In this document: piece after piece, positions 1 through 10,216 of the stretch
Layout of the letters: each line of letters starts with the position of its first letter
How positions within the stretch are numbered: position 1 is the first letter of the stretch
NCBI GenBank assembly: GCA_038659295.1
Contig: JASNGC010000001.1
Span: 682,001 to 746,000, forward strand
DNA length: 64,000 nt
Direction of reading: 5' to 3'
Origin: Enterocytospora artemiae
Taxonomy: Eukaryota; Microsporidia
The notes under the pieces: generated by a model
Seen by the model: only the letters and a program-made list of their open reading frames with translations
Databases searched by the model: none
What the model was told of the DNA's origin: nothing
Program-made: the position numbers and the translations under genes

Positions 1-2
1 TC

Positions 3-1529
3 TTTAATTTCCCTGGGAAAATCATAGTTTATGACTATTTTTATGTCATCAATATCTATTCCTCTAGCAGCCACACTTGTAGCTATTAGGATATGAGTCC
101 TATTTTCTCTAAATTTCTTTATAGCAAGAGATCTCAGGTCCTGATCTTTATCACCATGTACACTATCGGCATACCAGTTGTGGGAACTCTTACTGGTATT
201 AATATTACTAATATTTGATAAAATACTTTGATCATTTATTTTTCTTTCCAGCTCAGCAGCAGTTTTCTTTTTTTCTACAAAAATTAAACACTTGTCCGCT
301 GATTGGTTGCTTTTCCAACTACTTGAGAAGTTTAATTTTTCAAGAATCTTCACCAATTCCTGATCTTTGTTGTTGCAATAGATAATCTTCTGGGAAATAT
401 TTTCAACAGTTTCGTTCTCAACTTCTACGATGAATTTATTTTCTCCTAAAAAATCCGTGATGATTTTGTTTAAATTTTTATTGTAGGTCGCAGAAAACAA
501 ACAAATTTGAACTGAATTGCTACTTGTTGACACTGGATTCACAGAGCTGTTCTTACTGGTGTCACTTTTATTCTTGGTTACATACGAATATATTTTGCGT
601 ATATCTACTTCAAACCCCATATCCAGTAATTTATCTGCCTCATCCAATACAAAAGCTTCTAAGCTGGTAAAGTCTATCTTATTTCGAATTAATAAATCCA
701 ATAACCTGCCGGGGGTTGCTATAATAATATCCACATTGTCGTAGGAATATAATTCTTTCTTTCTGCCATAGACAGATTCGACTTTAAGATTCTTATAGGA
801 AAAGCCGCTATTAGAGGTTCCTTTACGTACAAGTTTTCCAAATATACCCTTATTACTACCACTATTATCCGAAAAATTGGACTTACTTCCAAATACATCA
901 TCTTTATTGGGAAGCCATGAAGAGATTACATTCACAGATGATGGTTCTGGGTTATTTCTTAAAATTTGCTCGCATTGATCCTTTATCTGATCACACAATT
1001 CTCTAGTTGGTGAAATCACACAGATACGTAGGGATGTTGGTTTAGATATTCCTTTGATCGTCGTGCTATTGTTAAAACTCTTGTTCTTTGGTTTTAATTT
1101 ATCCAAATTTTCTAATAAGGGAAGTAGAAAACAAAGTGTTTTGCCCATTCCCGTAGGTGCCCTGACCAGAATTGATTGCTTAGACAGAATAATTGGTATA
1201 GCATATTTCTGCACTGGAGTGGGTGTAGCAGAAGGAGGTATAAATGATCCACAAAGTTGTTGAGTAAAAGAATTTTGCTCTTTGGGTGTCTGAATAACCG
1301 TATTTCTGGTATTGGGTAGTACAAATTCTTCCAGTCTTGGATAGATACTGTTAGTGCGAACTTTAACATTACCATCAATCTCTACTCTTAACTTGGAATC
1401 TGTATAACTATTGCGATCCACAGCACTACCTGCACTCATGGAGCTCTGTGCTAAGGATTTCTCATTTGCATACCTATTGTTCTTCATTTTGGAGTTTAAT
1501 TTGAAGTTGTTTTTCGAAGAGTTATTCAT
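3..1529 (-). CDS. DED1: DEAD-box ATP-dependent RNA helicase, DED1/DDX3-like (3' end beyond window)
   Basis: An RNA helicase that unwinds mRNA 5' leaders during translation initiation, read for 509 codons before the window edge. Visible motifs in order: Q motif with TPTPVQKYAIP at about residues 102-112, Walker A APTGMGKT at 124-131, PTREL, an ATPGR motif, DEAD at 296-299 followed by KLLDMGF, SAT near 345, an HGDKDQ segment, and ATSVAARGIDID near 485. The DEAD tail and HGD segment are closest to the Ded1/DDX3 branch; that subfamily call is inference. The last helicase motif (HRxGRxxR) and the C-terminal tail lie past position 1. The start ATG at 1529-1527 follows CCC with a 6-nt spacer. The N-terminal 60 residues are Asn/Ser-rich. 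A Ser/Asn-rich insertion also lies between the DEAD and SAT motifs and in the motif-Ia/Ib region. Confidence 0.88.
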   Translation of the reverse strand, partial: MNNSSKNNFKLNSKMKNNRYANEKSLAQSSMSAGSAVDRNSYTDSKLRVEIDGNVKVRTNSIYPRLEEFVLPNTRNTVIQTPKEQNSFTQQLCGSFIPPSATPTPVQKYAIPIILSKQSILVRAPTGMGKTLCFLLPLLENLDKLKPKNKSFNNSTTIKGISKPTSLRICVISPTRELCDQIKDQCEQILRNNPEPSSVNVISSWLPNKDDVFGSKSNFSDNSGSNKGIFGKLVRKGTSNSGFSYKNLKVESVYGRKKELYSYDNVDIIIATPGRLLDLLIRNKIDFTSLEAFVLDEADKLLDMGFEVDIRKIYSYVTKNKSDTSKNSSVNPVSTSSNSVQICLFSATYNKNLNKIITDFLGENKFIVEVENETVENISQKIIYCNNKDQELVKILEKLNFSSSWKSNQSADKCLIFVEKKKTAAELERKINDQSILSNISNINTSKSSHNWYADSVHGDKDQDLRSLAIKKFRENRTHILIATSVAARGIDIDDIKIVINYDFPREIK

Positions 1530-1925
1530 AAATGAGGGTTGCAAAAAAGTAAAAAACTCATGCTTGCAATAAAACTAGAAGCAAGTGGTGTTTTGGGTTG
1601 TATGGTATTTAAAAAGCTAAAATATAATCATTCCACACTCCAGTAATATATTTTCAGTAGATGATATAATGACTTTTTATGGAAATCCTATGTTGAAAGT
1701 TCAAAAATTTTGGTATTCTTCATTTAACTTGACTTTTTTTAATAGTTAGCATGACACACAACTCACATAGCTATATAATGGAAAATAGTGGACTTTGATA
1801 TTGCTATCTATGGCACTATGGACTAATTTAATCTCATACAAGAATAGTTTGGAGTGTCTTAAGTCAACTCATTGTAAAACTGGTCTATGAATGTTTCAAT
1901 CCAATATGTATAAAGATTCATCTAT
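1530..1925. other. Intergenic, nothing recognised
   Basis: AT-rich space between the helicase start and the 3' end of the RRN3-like gene. I see no tRNA-like fold, no CCC-ATG start and no convincing ORF. It should hold the helicase promoter. Confidence 0.6.
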
Positions 1926-3137
1926 TTATTCAAAATGTTTGTAGTTACTTGATATTCTTCTGCCAATACTTGGAATTATAGGGTAGTCAAAGGGGAAATA
2001 ATTTAAGGTATCATTTTCTATAATCGATACAGTATCACTTTCGAATGATCTCAAATCAATAATTTTAGATTGATAGCATACTACTGGATATTTTAGTAGG
2101 AATTTTTCCACTACCACCTGATTCATTCGAAAATGAATCAGATTGTTAAAAATCGTATATATAATTGAGCATACACTGTCGAACGAGTTGAGGAACGAGA
2201 TAAAAGGGCTATCAAACGTATTATCAATACTGGGCTTTGAAGTAGATATCAAATTTTTTACATCGGATGAAACTGGCCTATATGATGATTCATCTAATTC
2301 TGCAAAACATAAGATGTATAATAGCCCCTGCGCTTTTCCAACATATTCTAAACTATTTGGTACAAAAACACCCAATTTCGTGTAATTTATATATGCTACC
2401 AAACATTTCTTAAAGTAGATATGGTCTGTTACATCCTCAGAATTACTTCTGAACCTGCTTAAAAGTCCACAAAACACATTTAAGCTGTTATACACCCTAT
2501 CATTTGACTTTTTTAAAAAATAGCTTAAAATTTCCTTTTTGAACTTTTCTGCCAACTTGAATAAGACAAATTGAATATTTCTTGTTCTAAATTTGAATAT
2601 CTCACTAATTAATTCCAAAGAAACTGCCAATCTCAAATTCCTGAAGGATTTTAGAATATGGTCAAATGAATTTTCAATAATATTGATTTTTTGAATAATC
2701 AATAGTTTATCTGCACAATCAATCTCAGATTCAATAGTTTTTGGGGATGCTTCAGATAAATTTAAGTCTCCATGGGTATTTGTAGCATTGCTTTCCATCT
2801 CGGATGGATCCTTCAAATGGTCTAGAATATCGGAAGATTCTTTACGATAATCCAATATTTCACTTCCTTGATCTGCCTTATTATTTTCTAAGTCAGCCGT
2901 TTCCCCCAGATGATGCATTAACTCTTCCCACTCTTCTTCAGTCTTATTTTCATAAGATACCGTCAAAGCAGCATCAACTTCGCACAATCTAGTTAAAACC
3001 AATTTAATGATGGTCTTACTCATCGAAGTATAAATTGTAAATGATAAATATTCCGGAATTTTCTCCAATTTAAAATCATTCTCAATCTCATTCAATACAG
3101 CCAACTTCTCCTTAAAGGAATGAGCATTTTTCGCCAT
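1926..3137 (-). CDS. RRN3: RNA polymerase I initiation factor Rrn3/TIF-IA-like
   Basis: A 403-aa helical protein, shorter than fungal Rrn3 (about 600 aa). Three local similarities suggest Rrn3, which bridges Pol I to the rDNA promoter. An N-terminal segment (LVLTRLCEVDAAL) resembles the family's LIIERLIQIDVEI stretch and is followed by an acidic loop. A central segment reads KKCLVAYINYTKLGVFVPNS, and the C-terminus carries NYFPFDYPIIP, resembling the family's FFPFDPYLL signature. An upstream TTG could extend the frame by seven codons. I chose ATG 3137-3135 because it is the first ATG and follows CCC with a 4-nt spacer. The assignment rests on short motifs only; a generic HEAT-like protein is the alternative. 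Confidence 0.55.
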   Translation of the reverse strand: MAKNAHSFKEKLAVLNEIENDFKLEKIPEYLSFTIYTSMSKTIIKLVLTRLCEVDAALTVSYENKTEEEWEELMHHLGETADLENNKADQGSEILDYRKESSDILDHLKDPSEMESNATNTHGDLNLSEASPKTIESEIDCADKLLIIQKINIIENSFDHILKSFRNLRLAVSLELISEIFKFRTRNIQFVLFKLAEKFKKEILSYFLKKSNDRVYNSLNVFCGLLSRFRSNSEDVTDHIYFKKCLVAYINYTKLGVFVPNSLEYVGKAQGLLYILCFAELDESSYRPVSSDVKNLISTSKPSIDNTFDSPFISFLNSFDSVCSIIYTIFNNLIHFRMNQVVVEKFLLKYPVVCYQSKIIDLRSFESDTVSIIENDTLNYFPFDYPIIPSIGRRISSNYKHFE

Positions 3138-3392
3138 GAAAGGGTCGGCGAAAACCAAGATATTTTAAAAAACTTGCTCCAGTAAAATTAGGGATTATTT
3201 TCGTTTTATTTGAAGAGACAGACCCCATGTAGATAAACACGAGCCGAAGAAATTATATCATGTATTTATAATAAATATTGTTTATTTCAGCTGGAGTATT
3301 ACCTTTTGGAAATGATTTTGTAGATATTTATGGTACATCCATGGCAATATGAGGTTTAATGAACTATTTGACTATGTTTACTTGTATCTGCA

Positions 3393-4094
3393 TTAAACCC
3401 ACTCACTAGCCTTTATCATGTTATACAATCTTCTATAATATCCCCATTTTATATAATAATCCGGATTGCCATAGTTCTTCTTACAGATATTCACTTCTTT
3501 TTCCACCATTTCTTTCACCTCCTTTAGTTTTTCTAAATGCTTTTCTGAAATGGCAACTTCGATCATTTCTTCCAACCCTAATACTTTTTTTAAAAAGTTT
3601 AAATCTAATGAGCTATTTTCATTCAATTTGCTGCTATTTATATGCTCATTAATAAATTGCTTAGCTCTTTTATAATCATCCTTTAGAATACTATAAGCTT
3701 TGTTAATTGAGTTAATACTTTTAGAATCTGATAAGGTTTCAACAGATGAATTGATTAATCGTTTTGATACTTCACTGGTAAAATTTTCATCCAATGTATT
3801 TTTACTGGAAAAATTGTTTATGCTAGGCTGGTAGTCTTCTGTGTAGGAAGTAAAAGTTTCAGTAGCACAATCATTTCGGTTCAACTCACGACAGTTACTA
3901 ATTCCCCCAGATTTAGTAGTTAAAAATGTATCATTGTCCTTAAATTTGATTATATCTGGATGGCACTTTCTAATCATTTCAAAATATTTTTGCTTCAATG
4001 CATTCTGATCAATGTCATAGACTTTTGGAAGTCCAAATATTTCAAATGGATTTTGATTTTTTAAATTTATAAAATTAGGATTTATCTTTGGCAT
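3393..4094 (-). CDS. JAC1: Fe-S cluster co-chaperone Jac1/HscB (mitosomal)
   Basis: A 233-aa J-protein. NPFEIFGLPKVYDID at residues 15-29 and HPD at 45-47 are typical of HscB/Jac1, which stimulates Hsp70 to release Fe-S clusters from the Isu scaffold. The J-domain closing helix (INKAYSILKDDYKRAKQFI) starts near residue 129, so about 80 residues separate HPD from it. That is roughly 55-60 more than usual and Asn/Ser/Thr-rich. The C-terminal domain (LDLNFLKKVLGLEEMIE, then a coiled coil) matches the Isu-binding helical domain. No N-terminal zinc finger and no clear mitochondrial presequence is visible. In microsporidia this pathway operates in mitosomes (known biology). The start ATG follows CCC with a 4-nt spacer. 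Confidence 0.85.
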   Translation of the reverse strand: MPKINPNFINLKNQNPFEIFGLPKVYDIDQNALKQKYFEMIRKCHPDIIKFKDNDTFLTTKSGGISNCRELNRNDCATETFTSYTEDYQPSINNFSSKNTLDENFTSEVSKRLINSSVETLSDSKSINSINKAYSILKDDYKRAKQFINEHINSSKLNENSSLDLNFLKKVLGLEEMIEVAISEKHLEKLKEVKEMVEKEVNICKKNYGNPDYYIKWGYYRRLYNMIKASEWV

Positions 4095-4368
4095 TTGAGG
4101 GTATAACGGACATATTATGTGGTTTTATAGTTGGATGCTGAGTAGATATGGTTTTAATAAGGATTAAATGATTTTATATGGAAAGACTAGAAATTAAAAA
4201 TTTTGGAAGTCTGCTCATCAAGAATCATGATTAAAAGAAATGTCAAGTAAGGATGAGAAAGCAGCAATTGCCAGATTCAAAATTTTTTAAAAGATCAAAA
4301 TTCCACTTACACCAGAAATTAGTTTATTTATTATTTTTAAGAAAATTTTCGCTCCATATATCCCTTTA

Positions 4369-6084
4369 ATGGTCAAAATTAAAAAAGATGTGAAGCAAAT
4401 TCGTAAAAAAACCAATGACAAAAATTACAAAAATGAAACTGGTAAAAGAGAAGAAGCGAAGAAGATTATGAAGGATGAAATAGAAGACAATAGAACTGTC
4501 ACTCAAATTGGTCAACCGGGAAAGAAGTCTAGATCTACTAATTTTGGAAAAAGCAGCATATCTAAATTAGATAAATATAAGGAGACTGATGGGAGTGTGG
4601 AGATGAGCAACAATTTCAATAATGAAGGACATATTGGTTGTGGGAAGAAGGGAAAGGCAAAAACATATAACCATTCAATTACGAAGAAAAATAAGGAAAA
4701 TAGTATCTCGAAATCATTAGAAGAAACAGATGATGGTAAACCCTCAAAAAATCAGTCTCTGGAGTATTCTGATAAAAAGCTGAAGAAAAAGTTTAAAGTG
4801 AGCGATAATAATTCTAAAACTGTAATAAACAATGCTTATTTTTTGGATGATGCATCTTTGGAGGAAAAGGAATTGATTAGAAAGGGTACTTTGAGTGATA
4901 AAATAAATTGCTTGAGTCTTCTCTGCCTGAGAAACCCAAATAGCGTGAATTTTAAACAGTTGCTTTCGTTTGCAGAGAATCAGAGACATGACACGGTCTA
5001 TATGGTCTTAAAGAATATTCAAGAAATTCTTATGGAGTTTAATAATATTGAAGATAATGGAGAATTAGCCAGCGAAGAGAAAAAAATAACAAATTCTGTC
5101 AAAACTGGCTTGAGCTCAATAGACATCTATATTAAAAATAGAATTATTAAAACTTTTGAAATTAATTCAAAAAATCAGTTTATTGGGGATAAGGTGGTAA
5201 GATTGATTGAGAAGCTCATATCTGATAGAATTTATACTCACGAGTTATTATTAATTTTAATCGCAAGGATCAATACAGGAAAAAACGAATTTCTAAGGGC
5301 TAACTTTAATCATTTTGAGAAGTTTTTAATTGAGAATATCGAAGAGTTTTATTTCAAAAACGACAACTTCAGGTCTCAATTTAATGTACTAAAGCTACTC
5401 AATGGTATTGTTACATCGGAGAATCATTTATTCGATTTTTACAACAATTTACTTATCGATGACAACTATCAGGAAAGCGAAAAAGGATTAATGCTAGACT
5501 TAATAGTTTGTGGCCTTGATAGTAATATCAAGGTGGCCCAGTTGGATGATGAAACACATAGAGATGGTATGTGCCAAATCAACCTGATAAATGAAATTAG
5601 AAATTACACAAAGAGTCCTAAGGCAGTGATAAGCTGCATGAAACTCCTTAGGAAGATTAGAGACCCATATTTACATTCTTTCATTTTGAGAGTCATAAAA
5701 AAGCATTATTTGAGGACAAAGGGTATTTCAAAGGAAAATTCTGTTTTGTTGGAAACAGAATTTCTAAATGAGCTGTTTTTAATTCTAAATGATGAAGCTC
5801 AAAAGGTCAAATCAGACTTGATAGATACGCTCTCTGGTAACTGCTTCTATTATTCACCGGAATATATTTGTAGTATATTAATTTTGTTGAGCTTGAAAAA
5901 ACAAGATAAAAAAAACAAGATATCTAACGAAATGAATATAAAGAATTATGGGCTGTACATTCTACAATATCACTGGCACCCGTTGGTCAGAAAATTGACG
6001 ATGTCTATTCTAAATGACGAAAATATTATTCCATTTGATCCATATGATGTGATGATGACGAATTTGGAAATATTTCAAGAATAA
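4369..6084 (+). CDS. MAK21: Ribosome biogenesis factor Mak21/Noc1 (CBF domain)
   Basis: A 571-aa nucleolar protein, much shorter than yeast Mak21 (about 1000 aa). The first 150 residues are Lys/Asn/Ser-rich and probably nucleolar-targeting. Helical repeats then begin with GTLSDKINCLSLLCLRNP, close to the Noc1 segment that follows the acidic N-terminus. The C-terminal part has MKLLRKIRDPYLHSFILRVI and ends with LYILQYHWHPLVRKLTMSIL, which fits the CBF/Mak21 ending where a His-Pro pair precedes a helix. The family escorts early 60S pre-ribosomes with Noc2. The start ATG follows CCC with a 4-nt spacer. The subfamily call relies on these short matches, so moderate-to-good confidence. Confidence 0.7.
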   Translation: MVKIKKDVKQIRKKTNDKNYKNETGKREEAKKIMKDEIEDNRTVTQIGQPGKKSRSTNFGKSSISKLDKYKETDGSVEMSNNFNNEGHIGCGKKGKAKTYNHSITKKNKENSISKSLEETDDGKPSKNQSLEYSDKKLKKKFKVSDNNSKTVINNAYFLDDASLEEKELIRKGTLSDKINCLSLLCLRNPNSVNFKQLLSFAENQRHDTVYMVLKNIQEILMEFNNIEDNGELASEEKKITNSVKTGLSSIDIYIKNRIIKTFEINSKNQFIGDKVVRLIEKLISDRIYTHELLLILIARINTGKNEFLRANFNHFEKFLIENIEEFYFKNDNFRSQFNVLKLLNGIVTSENHLFDFYNNLLIDDNYQESEKGLMLDLIVCGLDSNIKVAQLDDETHRDGMCQINLINEIRNYTKSPKAVISCMKLLRKIRDPYLHSFILRVIKKHYLRTKGISKENSVLLETEFLNELFLILNDEAQKVKSDLIDTLSGNCFYYSPEYICSILILLSLKKQDKKNKISNEMNIKNYGLYILQYHWHPLVRKLTMSILNDENIIPFDPYDVMMTNLEIFQE

Positions 6085-6862
6085 AATAAGGTTATTGTTT
6101 CAGATTTAATTTGAAATGTATCGCAGATGAGCTTTTGTGTGCAAAAATGCTGATAAATCAAAAACTTAATCCAGTATTTGGATGATTATATCTAATTATT
6201 CAGAAGAAGTATTGGGTTATGTACTGCCGTATACTAATTCAGTAAACCATCTCTTCTAATAAATCACTTCTTAATATTGATGAGTTGTATAAACAAATTT
6301 CAAATTAAAGTACCGAACTGAAATATAGTAGGCCATGAAGCACTTGGGATCCTCATTAAGCCATACATTTTGATTGGTATAGCCCAGCCAATTCCCACTT
6401 CAAAATAGTTTATCTGAGGTAATATCGATATAAGATGGTTTTGGTTTATATAAACACATACTAATCAACCAGCACTTATTAATTCCAAAATTTAAGACTT
6501 CAAAAAAGCATTTTGTTTTCTGTGACTCATCAAGATCAACTAATGTATTTTCTAATTTGCTAATTTCCGAAAATTAAAATTAGTTATATTTTAATTTGGG
6601 TAACTCTAATCTGAGTAAAAGATGATATTTCTCAAGAAATAGCATGCTTACATACCCCAAGGTGATACAATTTAGGAGAAGGAGTTTTGGTTATTTAAGG
6701 TATAGAATTATTCATATTAGGATGATCATCAAACTTATTTTAATCAAAATGATTTTCTTAGTGTATAATAAAAATTTCTTTTAACTATATTGGTTGTATT
6801 TTTATATTTTAATTGTTTTTTATTTATTATTTTTATTTATATATTTACTTTTAGATGGACCC
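6085..6862. other. Long intergenic region, nothing recognised
   Basis: A 778-bp AT-rich gap. Several CCC triplets occur (near 6395 and 6656), but none leads into an ORF above about 20 codons on either strand. No tRNA-like or strongly self-complementary element was seen. Confidence 0.55.
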
Positions 6863-8608
6863 ATGTTCGATGCCTTTGGTTCTCCTGATTCCATAGTAGA
6901 AGTTATTGGAACGGGAAAAGAGATGTTTAATACATTGGTGAATAAATTTAAGGTGCAGGGTGAGAGCAAACTGGGCCAGGTTCCGCAGATTACAGATGAT
7001 GACCTAAAAGAAGAGGAGGTAAAAAGTAGATTTATAGATCCAGATAATAGTGAGTCTACCTTATCTAACACTACGTTTACAGAATTTCTGGATTCTAATG
7101 ATTCCAACATAAGCTTTTATTCGGATTATTTTGAAATCAGAGATGAATTATTTGATGTGAAAGAGGAAATAGAGCTTTTTACAAGCAATGGCAGTTGGGA
7201 AAGTAAGACACAGGTAAATGTTGAACATACGGGGCATGATTTGCCTGTAAGGAATACTATTAAGACAAAACCTTCAGGGGCTGACGATGCATTCCTTGAA
7301 AATATTTCAGAGGATAAATGTAATATCGTTTCTGGCATGGACAAGCGTTCTATTATGGACCAATGTATCACTAAGAAACAATCGAATTCCACTTTTTTGA
7401 AACATGTAGCTCATAAATCTAGCGCCATAGAAGAAAACAATCATTTTATCTTTAACGATAACATTTCAATTGCCAGCGATGATAATATTCTGTTGAACGA
7501 AATGATTTGGGAAAAGAATGAAAACAACGCAGCTATGGATGTGAATAGTATTTCTAACATGGGGAAAAATACTGTGTTCATAAACTATCATGGTTTAAGC
7601 TCAGATACTGGAGTTTCAAACACAAAAATGGACGATACATCAGCTGTAGGCAATACAACAACCATTGGAAATGATACTATTCTATTTGACAGTAATTCTC
7701 CAAATATTCCTGAGTTATTACTAATTCCAAAGCTGTGTCAGTTAAATCAAGCCATGGTAAGCACTGGTTCTGTGATCAATAAAGAAAGGCCTTATGATGA
7801 TGTTTCTCCTACAGCGAGCCCTCAAAGTGCCAATGTATTTAGAGCACCAGGGTGCCTAATTGATACGCCAAAGCTGGAGATAGTTAATTCAGTAATTTCT
7901 GAAACAGGAATAATTTTCAATATTAAGGTGCAATCTAACAGAATATCAAATAAAATTAACCGTGATGGAAAAAATACAGGTAGTGTGAAGTTAAAAAGGT
8001 ATGATCAGATTTGGTATCTTTCTAAGTCCGTAGATTTGAAAGATTACTCTCAGATTCATCTGATTAAAAGGAGTGCTTCTAAGAATGGCCCCAACGCTGG
8101 TAACTATGGCCAATTCTGTGAGGAGCGTAATCCATTTATGATAAGTCAATCAATTGCAAAGGAGCCTTTTTTTAATAGTATCCAAACACTTTCAAGCATG
8201 CTACTTAGTTTTCCAAATTTCTCTAGTCTCTATCATTTCACGCTAACCGATATTTCTAATATTCTTTATAAGAGGAGTCAGTTCGTAATATATAAGAATG
8301 AAAAGGTTAGTTTACGAATCATTCCCCAAAAGATATTAGTTTGTGTCAGGAAAAATAATAAGCAATGCATCATATATGAAATGTTAAATAGAATCAACAT
8401 GGGTAATGAGGTGCAAAGCCACACCGATATGGGGGAATATTCTACCATTTCTGAAGTCGTTCCTATTTCCAATATCATATCTCATTCCAGATTCGAAATT
8501 GATGGAATTGATGGGGATTTGATATTCTCAGTAAATAATAGGCAATTTATTTGTAGCAGTTTAATAGAAAGAAATGCTTGGGTAGAAGAGATATGCGAAA
8601 AGAAGTAA
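6863..8608 (+). CDS. Uncharacterised protein with C-terminal PH-like domain
   Basis: A 581-aa protein of unknown function. The reading frame opens 23 codons earlier at a TTG and would encode a hydrophobic stretch. I set the start at ATG 6863 because it is the first ATG and follows CCC directly. The first 360 residues look disordered, rich in Asp/Asn/Ser with few predicted helices. The last 150 residues alternate short hydrophobic strands and end in RNAWVEEICEKK, which resembles the C-terminal helix of a pleckstrin-homology domain with its conserved Trp. A lipid- or protein-binding role at a membrane is inference only. Confidence 0.6.
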   Translation: MFDAFGSPDSIVEVIGTGKEMFNTLVNKFKVQGESKLGQVPQITDDDLKEEEVKSRFIDPDNSESTLSNTTFTEFLDSNDSNISFYSDYFEIRDELFDVKEEIELFTSNGSWESKTQVNVEHTGHDLPVRNTIKTKPSGADDAFLENISEDKCNIVSGMDKRSIMDQCITKKQSNSTFLKHVAHKSSAIEENNHFIFNDNISIASDDNILLNEMIWEKNENNAAMDVNSISNMGKNTVFINYHGLSSDTGVSNTKMDDTSAVGNTTTIGNDTILFDSNSPNIPELLLIPKLCQLNQAMVSTGSVINKERPYDDVSPTASPQSANVFRAPGCLIDTPKLEIVNSVISETGIIFNIKVQSNRISNKINRDGKNTGSVKLKRYDQIWYLSKSVDLKDYSQIHLIKRSASKNGPNAGNYGQFCEERNPFMISQSIAKEPFFNSIQTLSSMLLSFPNFSSLYHFTLTDISNILYKRSQFVIYKNEKVSLRIIPQKILVCVRKNNKQCIIYEMLNRINMGNEVQSHTDMGEYSTISEVVPISNIISHSRFEIDGIDGDLIFSVNNRQFICSSLIERNAWVEEICEKK

Positions 8609-9052
8609 TTCTACAGGAAAGGATATTGCCAAAAAGTTTCTAAGAGTATTCTTTGAATAAATTTAAATAGAGGGGACTTTGAAATCTGGAAAAGTTTGTA
8701 CATGCCATCATGAAGATTTATATCAATTTCACTGGTTATTTTGTAACACTACTTATAGAATGTCATTACCAATTTCTAAACTACTTTGATAATTTATTTA
8801 TATTCAATGTAAGTTTTTGAGATAACAGTTTCCATCTTCTTAAAAATATAAGTGCCAGTCGAACTTATATTTCCAAAAACGGAAATTGGTTTGAATTAAA
8901 AATTTCCTTGGATAGAAATTAATAATGAATTGATTCGAATAATCAACTATATGGTACACTATAGCCATACGTGCATTATTGGCCTTTTGTGTAAAAGAGT
9001 TTAGTTATTTTCTATACTGTTAATTGAAATAAAAAATTCTTTACCCCCAAAG
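8609..9052. other. Intergenic, nothing recognised
   Basis: 444 bp of AT-rich sequence upstream of the type I membrane protein gene. No additional CCC-ATG start or structured element was seen apart from the CCCCC run at 9044-9048 that serves the next gene. Confidence 0.6.
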
Positions 9053-10216
9053 ATGAAATTTTCTTTCATCAAGCCAATAGTCTTCTTTATCTCCTCGATT
9101 TACAGTGCAAATACCGAAGATGTCGGAAATAATAGGTTGCCTCTTGTTTATACTAACGAAATATCCTGTACAGAAGGGTATTTTGAATTCTGTGAGTTTA
9201 GAAAAATGGGATTTTTAGCTGTTGCGCCAAATTTTAATAGTGATAAGGTTGGCATACTTTTGAAGAAAATCAATTCCTGTCCTGATAATGATTCTGATGG
9301 AGAATTGTCAAAGTTTGAAAATTGTAAAATTGGAGAGTTGGACTTTATTGTCAAAAATTACAAGAACTGTGACATTCCCTCTACATCCATAAATATTTGT
9401 AAGGATTGTTTAAAGGCTAAGAGTTTATATGAAAAAATTTACGAAATTCGTAACAAGAGTACTCTTAAGGAAATAATAGAGTTGGAAAAACTTCCGGTTC
9501 TTGTGAGTTTGAATGGAGACGAGATGATCAAGAATTCTTTTTACTGCTATATACCACTTTTAGAGCATGGTGTTATTTGTGTCAGGGATGCTGATTCGGA
9601 CGAAGAGTACTTTGTCGGCTTTAGAGGTAGAATTATGACTGCCTTTTCATCCACCATTATCACGGCGAACAGTATTTCTCTACTTGCCCCACTTAAAGTA
9701 AGGAGAATTGTGGACTTTAAATCTGCAAAAACTGATGTTTCAGTGAAAGTATTGTCTAAAGCCGAATACTCTAAAATAGCATGCTATAAAAGAATGGATG
9801 ATAAAAACCAAATGCTGCTGCGGAACCTATGGAATCATGCCATAAGAATTAATAAATTAAAGGAAAGTAGTTTGCTACCAAATGCCAGTGAAAACGAACG
9901 AGATTGTAAATTTGGGAAGAATGGTGTTCTATTCTCAGAAATCAGCAATGAACAACATGATTCTCTTACAATAAAAGGTAATGATCTGTCTGCAGAATCC
10001 TCAAATCAAAAAAATGAGCTTAAAGATACAGCTAAAATAACGGACGACCACACGCATAATATCCCATATCAAGACCCCTCCCAAAAGTATCCTTTATATT
10101 ATTTTTTAATACCTATCGCAATATTAATTGCTTTAGGGGGAGTTTATGGTGTTTTAAGATATCATGCTCCTATCAAAGCTACATATTTTAAACGTACGAA
10201 TGCAAGTACAGTCTAA
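9053..10216 (+). CDS. Predicted type I membrane protein, cysteine-containing ectodomain
   Basis: A 387-aa protein with an N-terminal signal peptide (MKFSFIKPIVFFISSIYSA), an ectodomain of about 315 residues with around fifteen cysteines, and one C-terminal transmembrane helix (FLIPIAILIALGGVYGVL) followed by a short basic tail (RYHAPIKATYFKRT). The ectodomain carries a CxxC pair (CKDCLKAK) near residue 120. No family is recognised. The layout is that of a single-pass surface or secretory-pathway protein, perhaps lineage-specific. The segment before the membrane helix (residues 270-340) is polar and likely a flexible stalk. The start ATG follows CCCCC with a 4-nt spacer. Confidence 0.75.
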   Translation: MKFSFIKPIVFFISSIYSANTEDVGNNRLPLVYTNEISCTEGYFEFCEFRKMGFLAVAPNFNSDKVGILLKKINSCPDNDSDGELSKFENCKIGELDFIVKNYKNCDIPSTSINICKDCLKAKSLYEKIYEIRNKSTLKEIIELEKLPVLVSLNGDEMIKNSFYCYIPLLEHGVICVRDADSDEEYFVGFRGRIMTAFSSTIITANSISLLAPLKVRRIVDFKSAKTDVSVKVLSKAEYSKIACYKRMDDKNQMLLRNLWNHAIRINKLKESSLLPNASENERDCKFGKNGVLFSEISNEQHDSLTIKGNDLSAESSNQKNELKDTAKITDDHTHNIPYQDPSQKYPLYYFLIPIAILIALGGVYGVLRYHAPIKATYFKRTNASTV

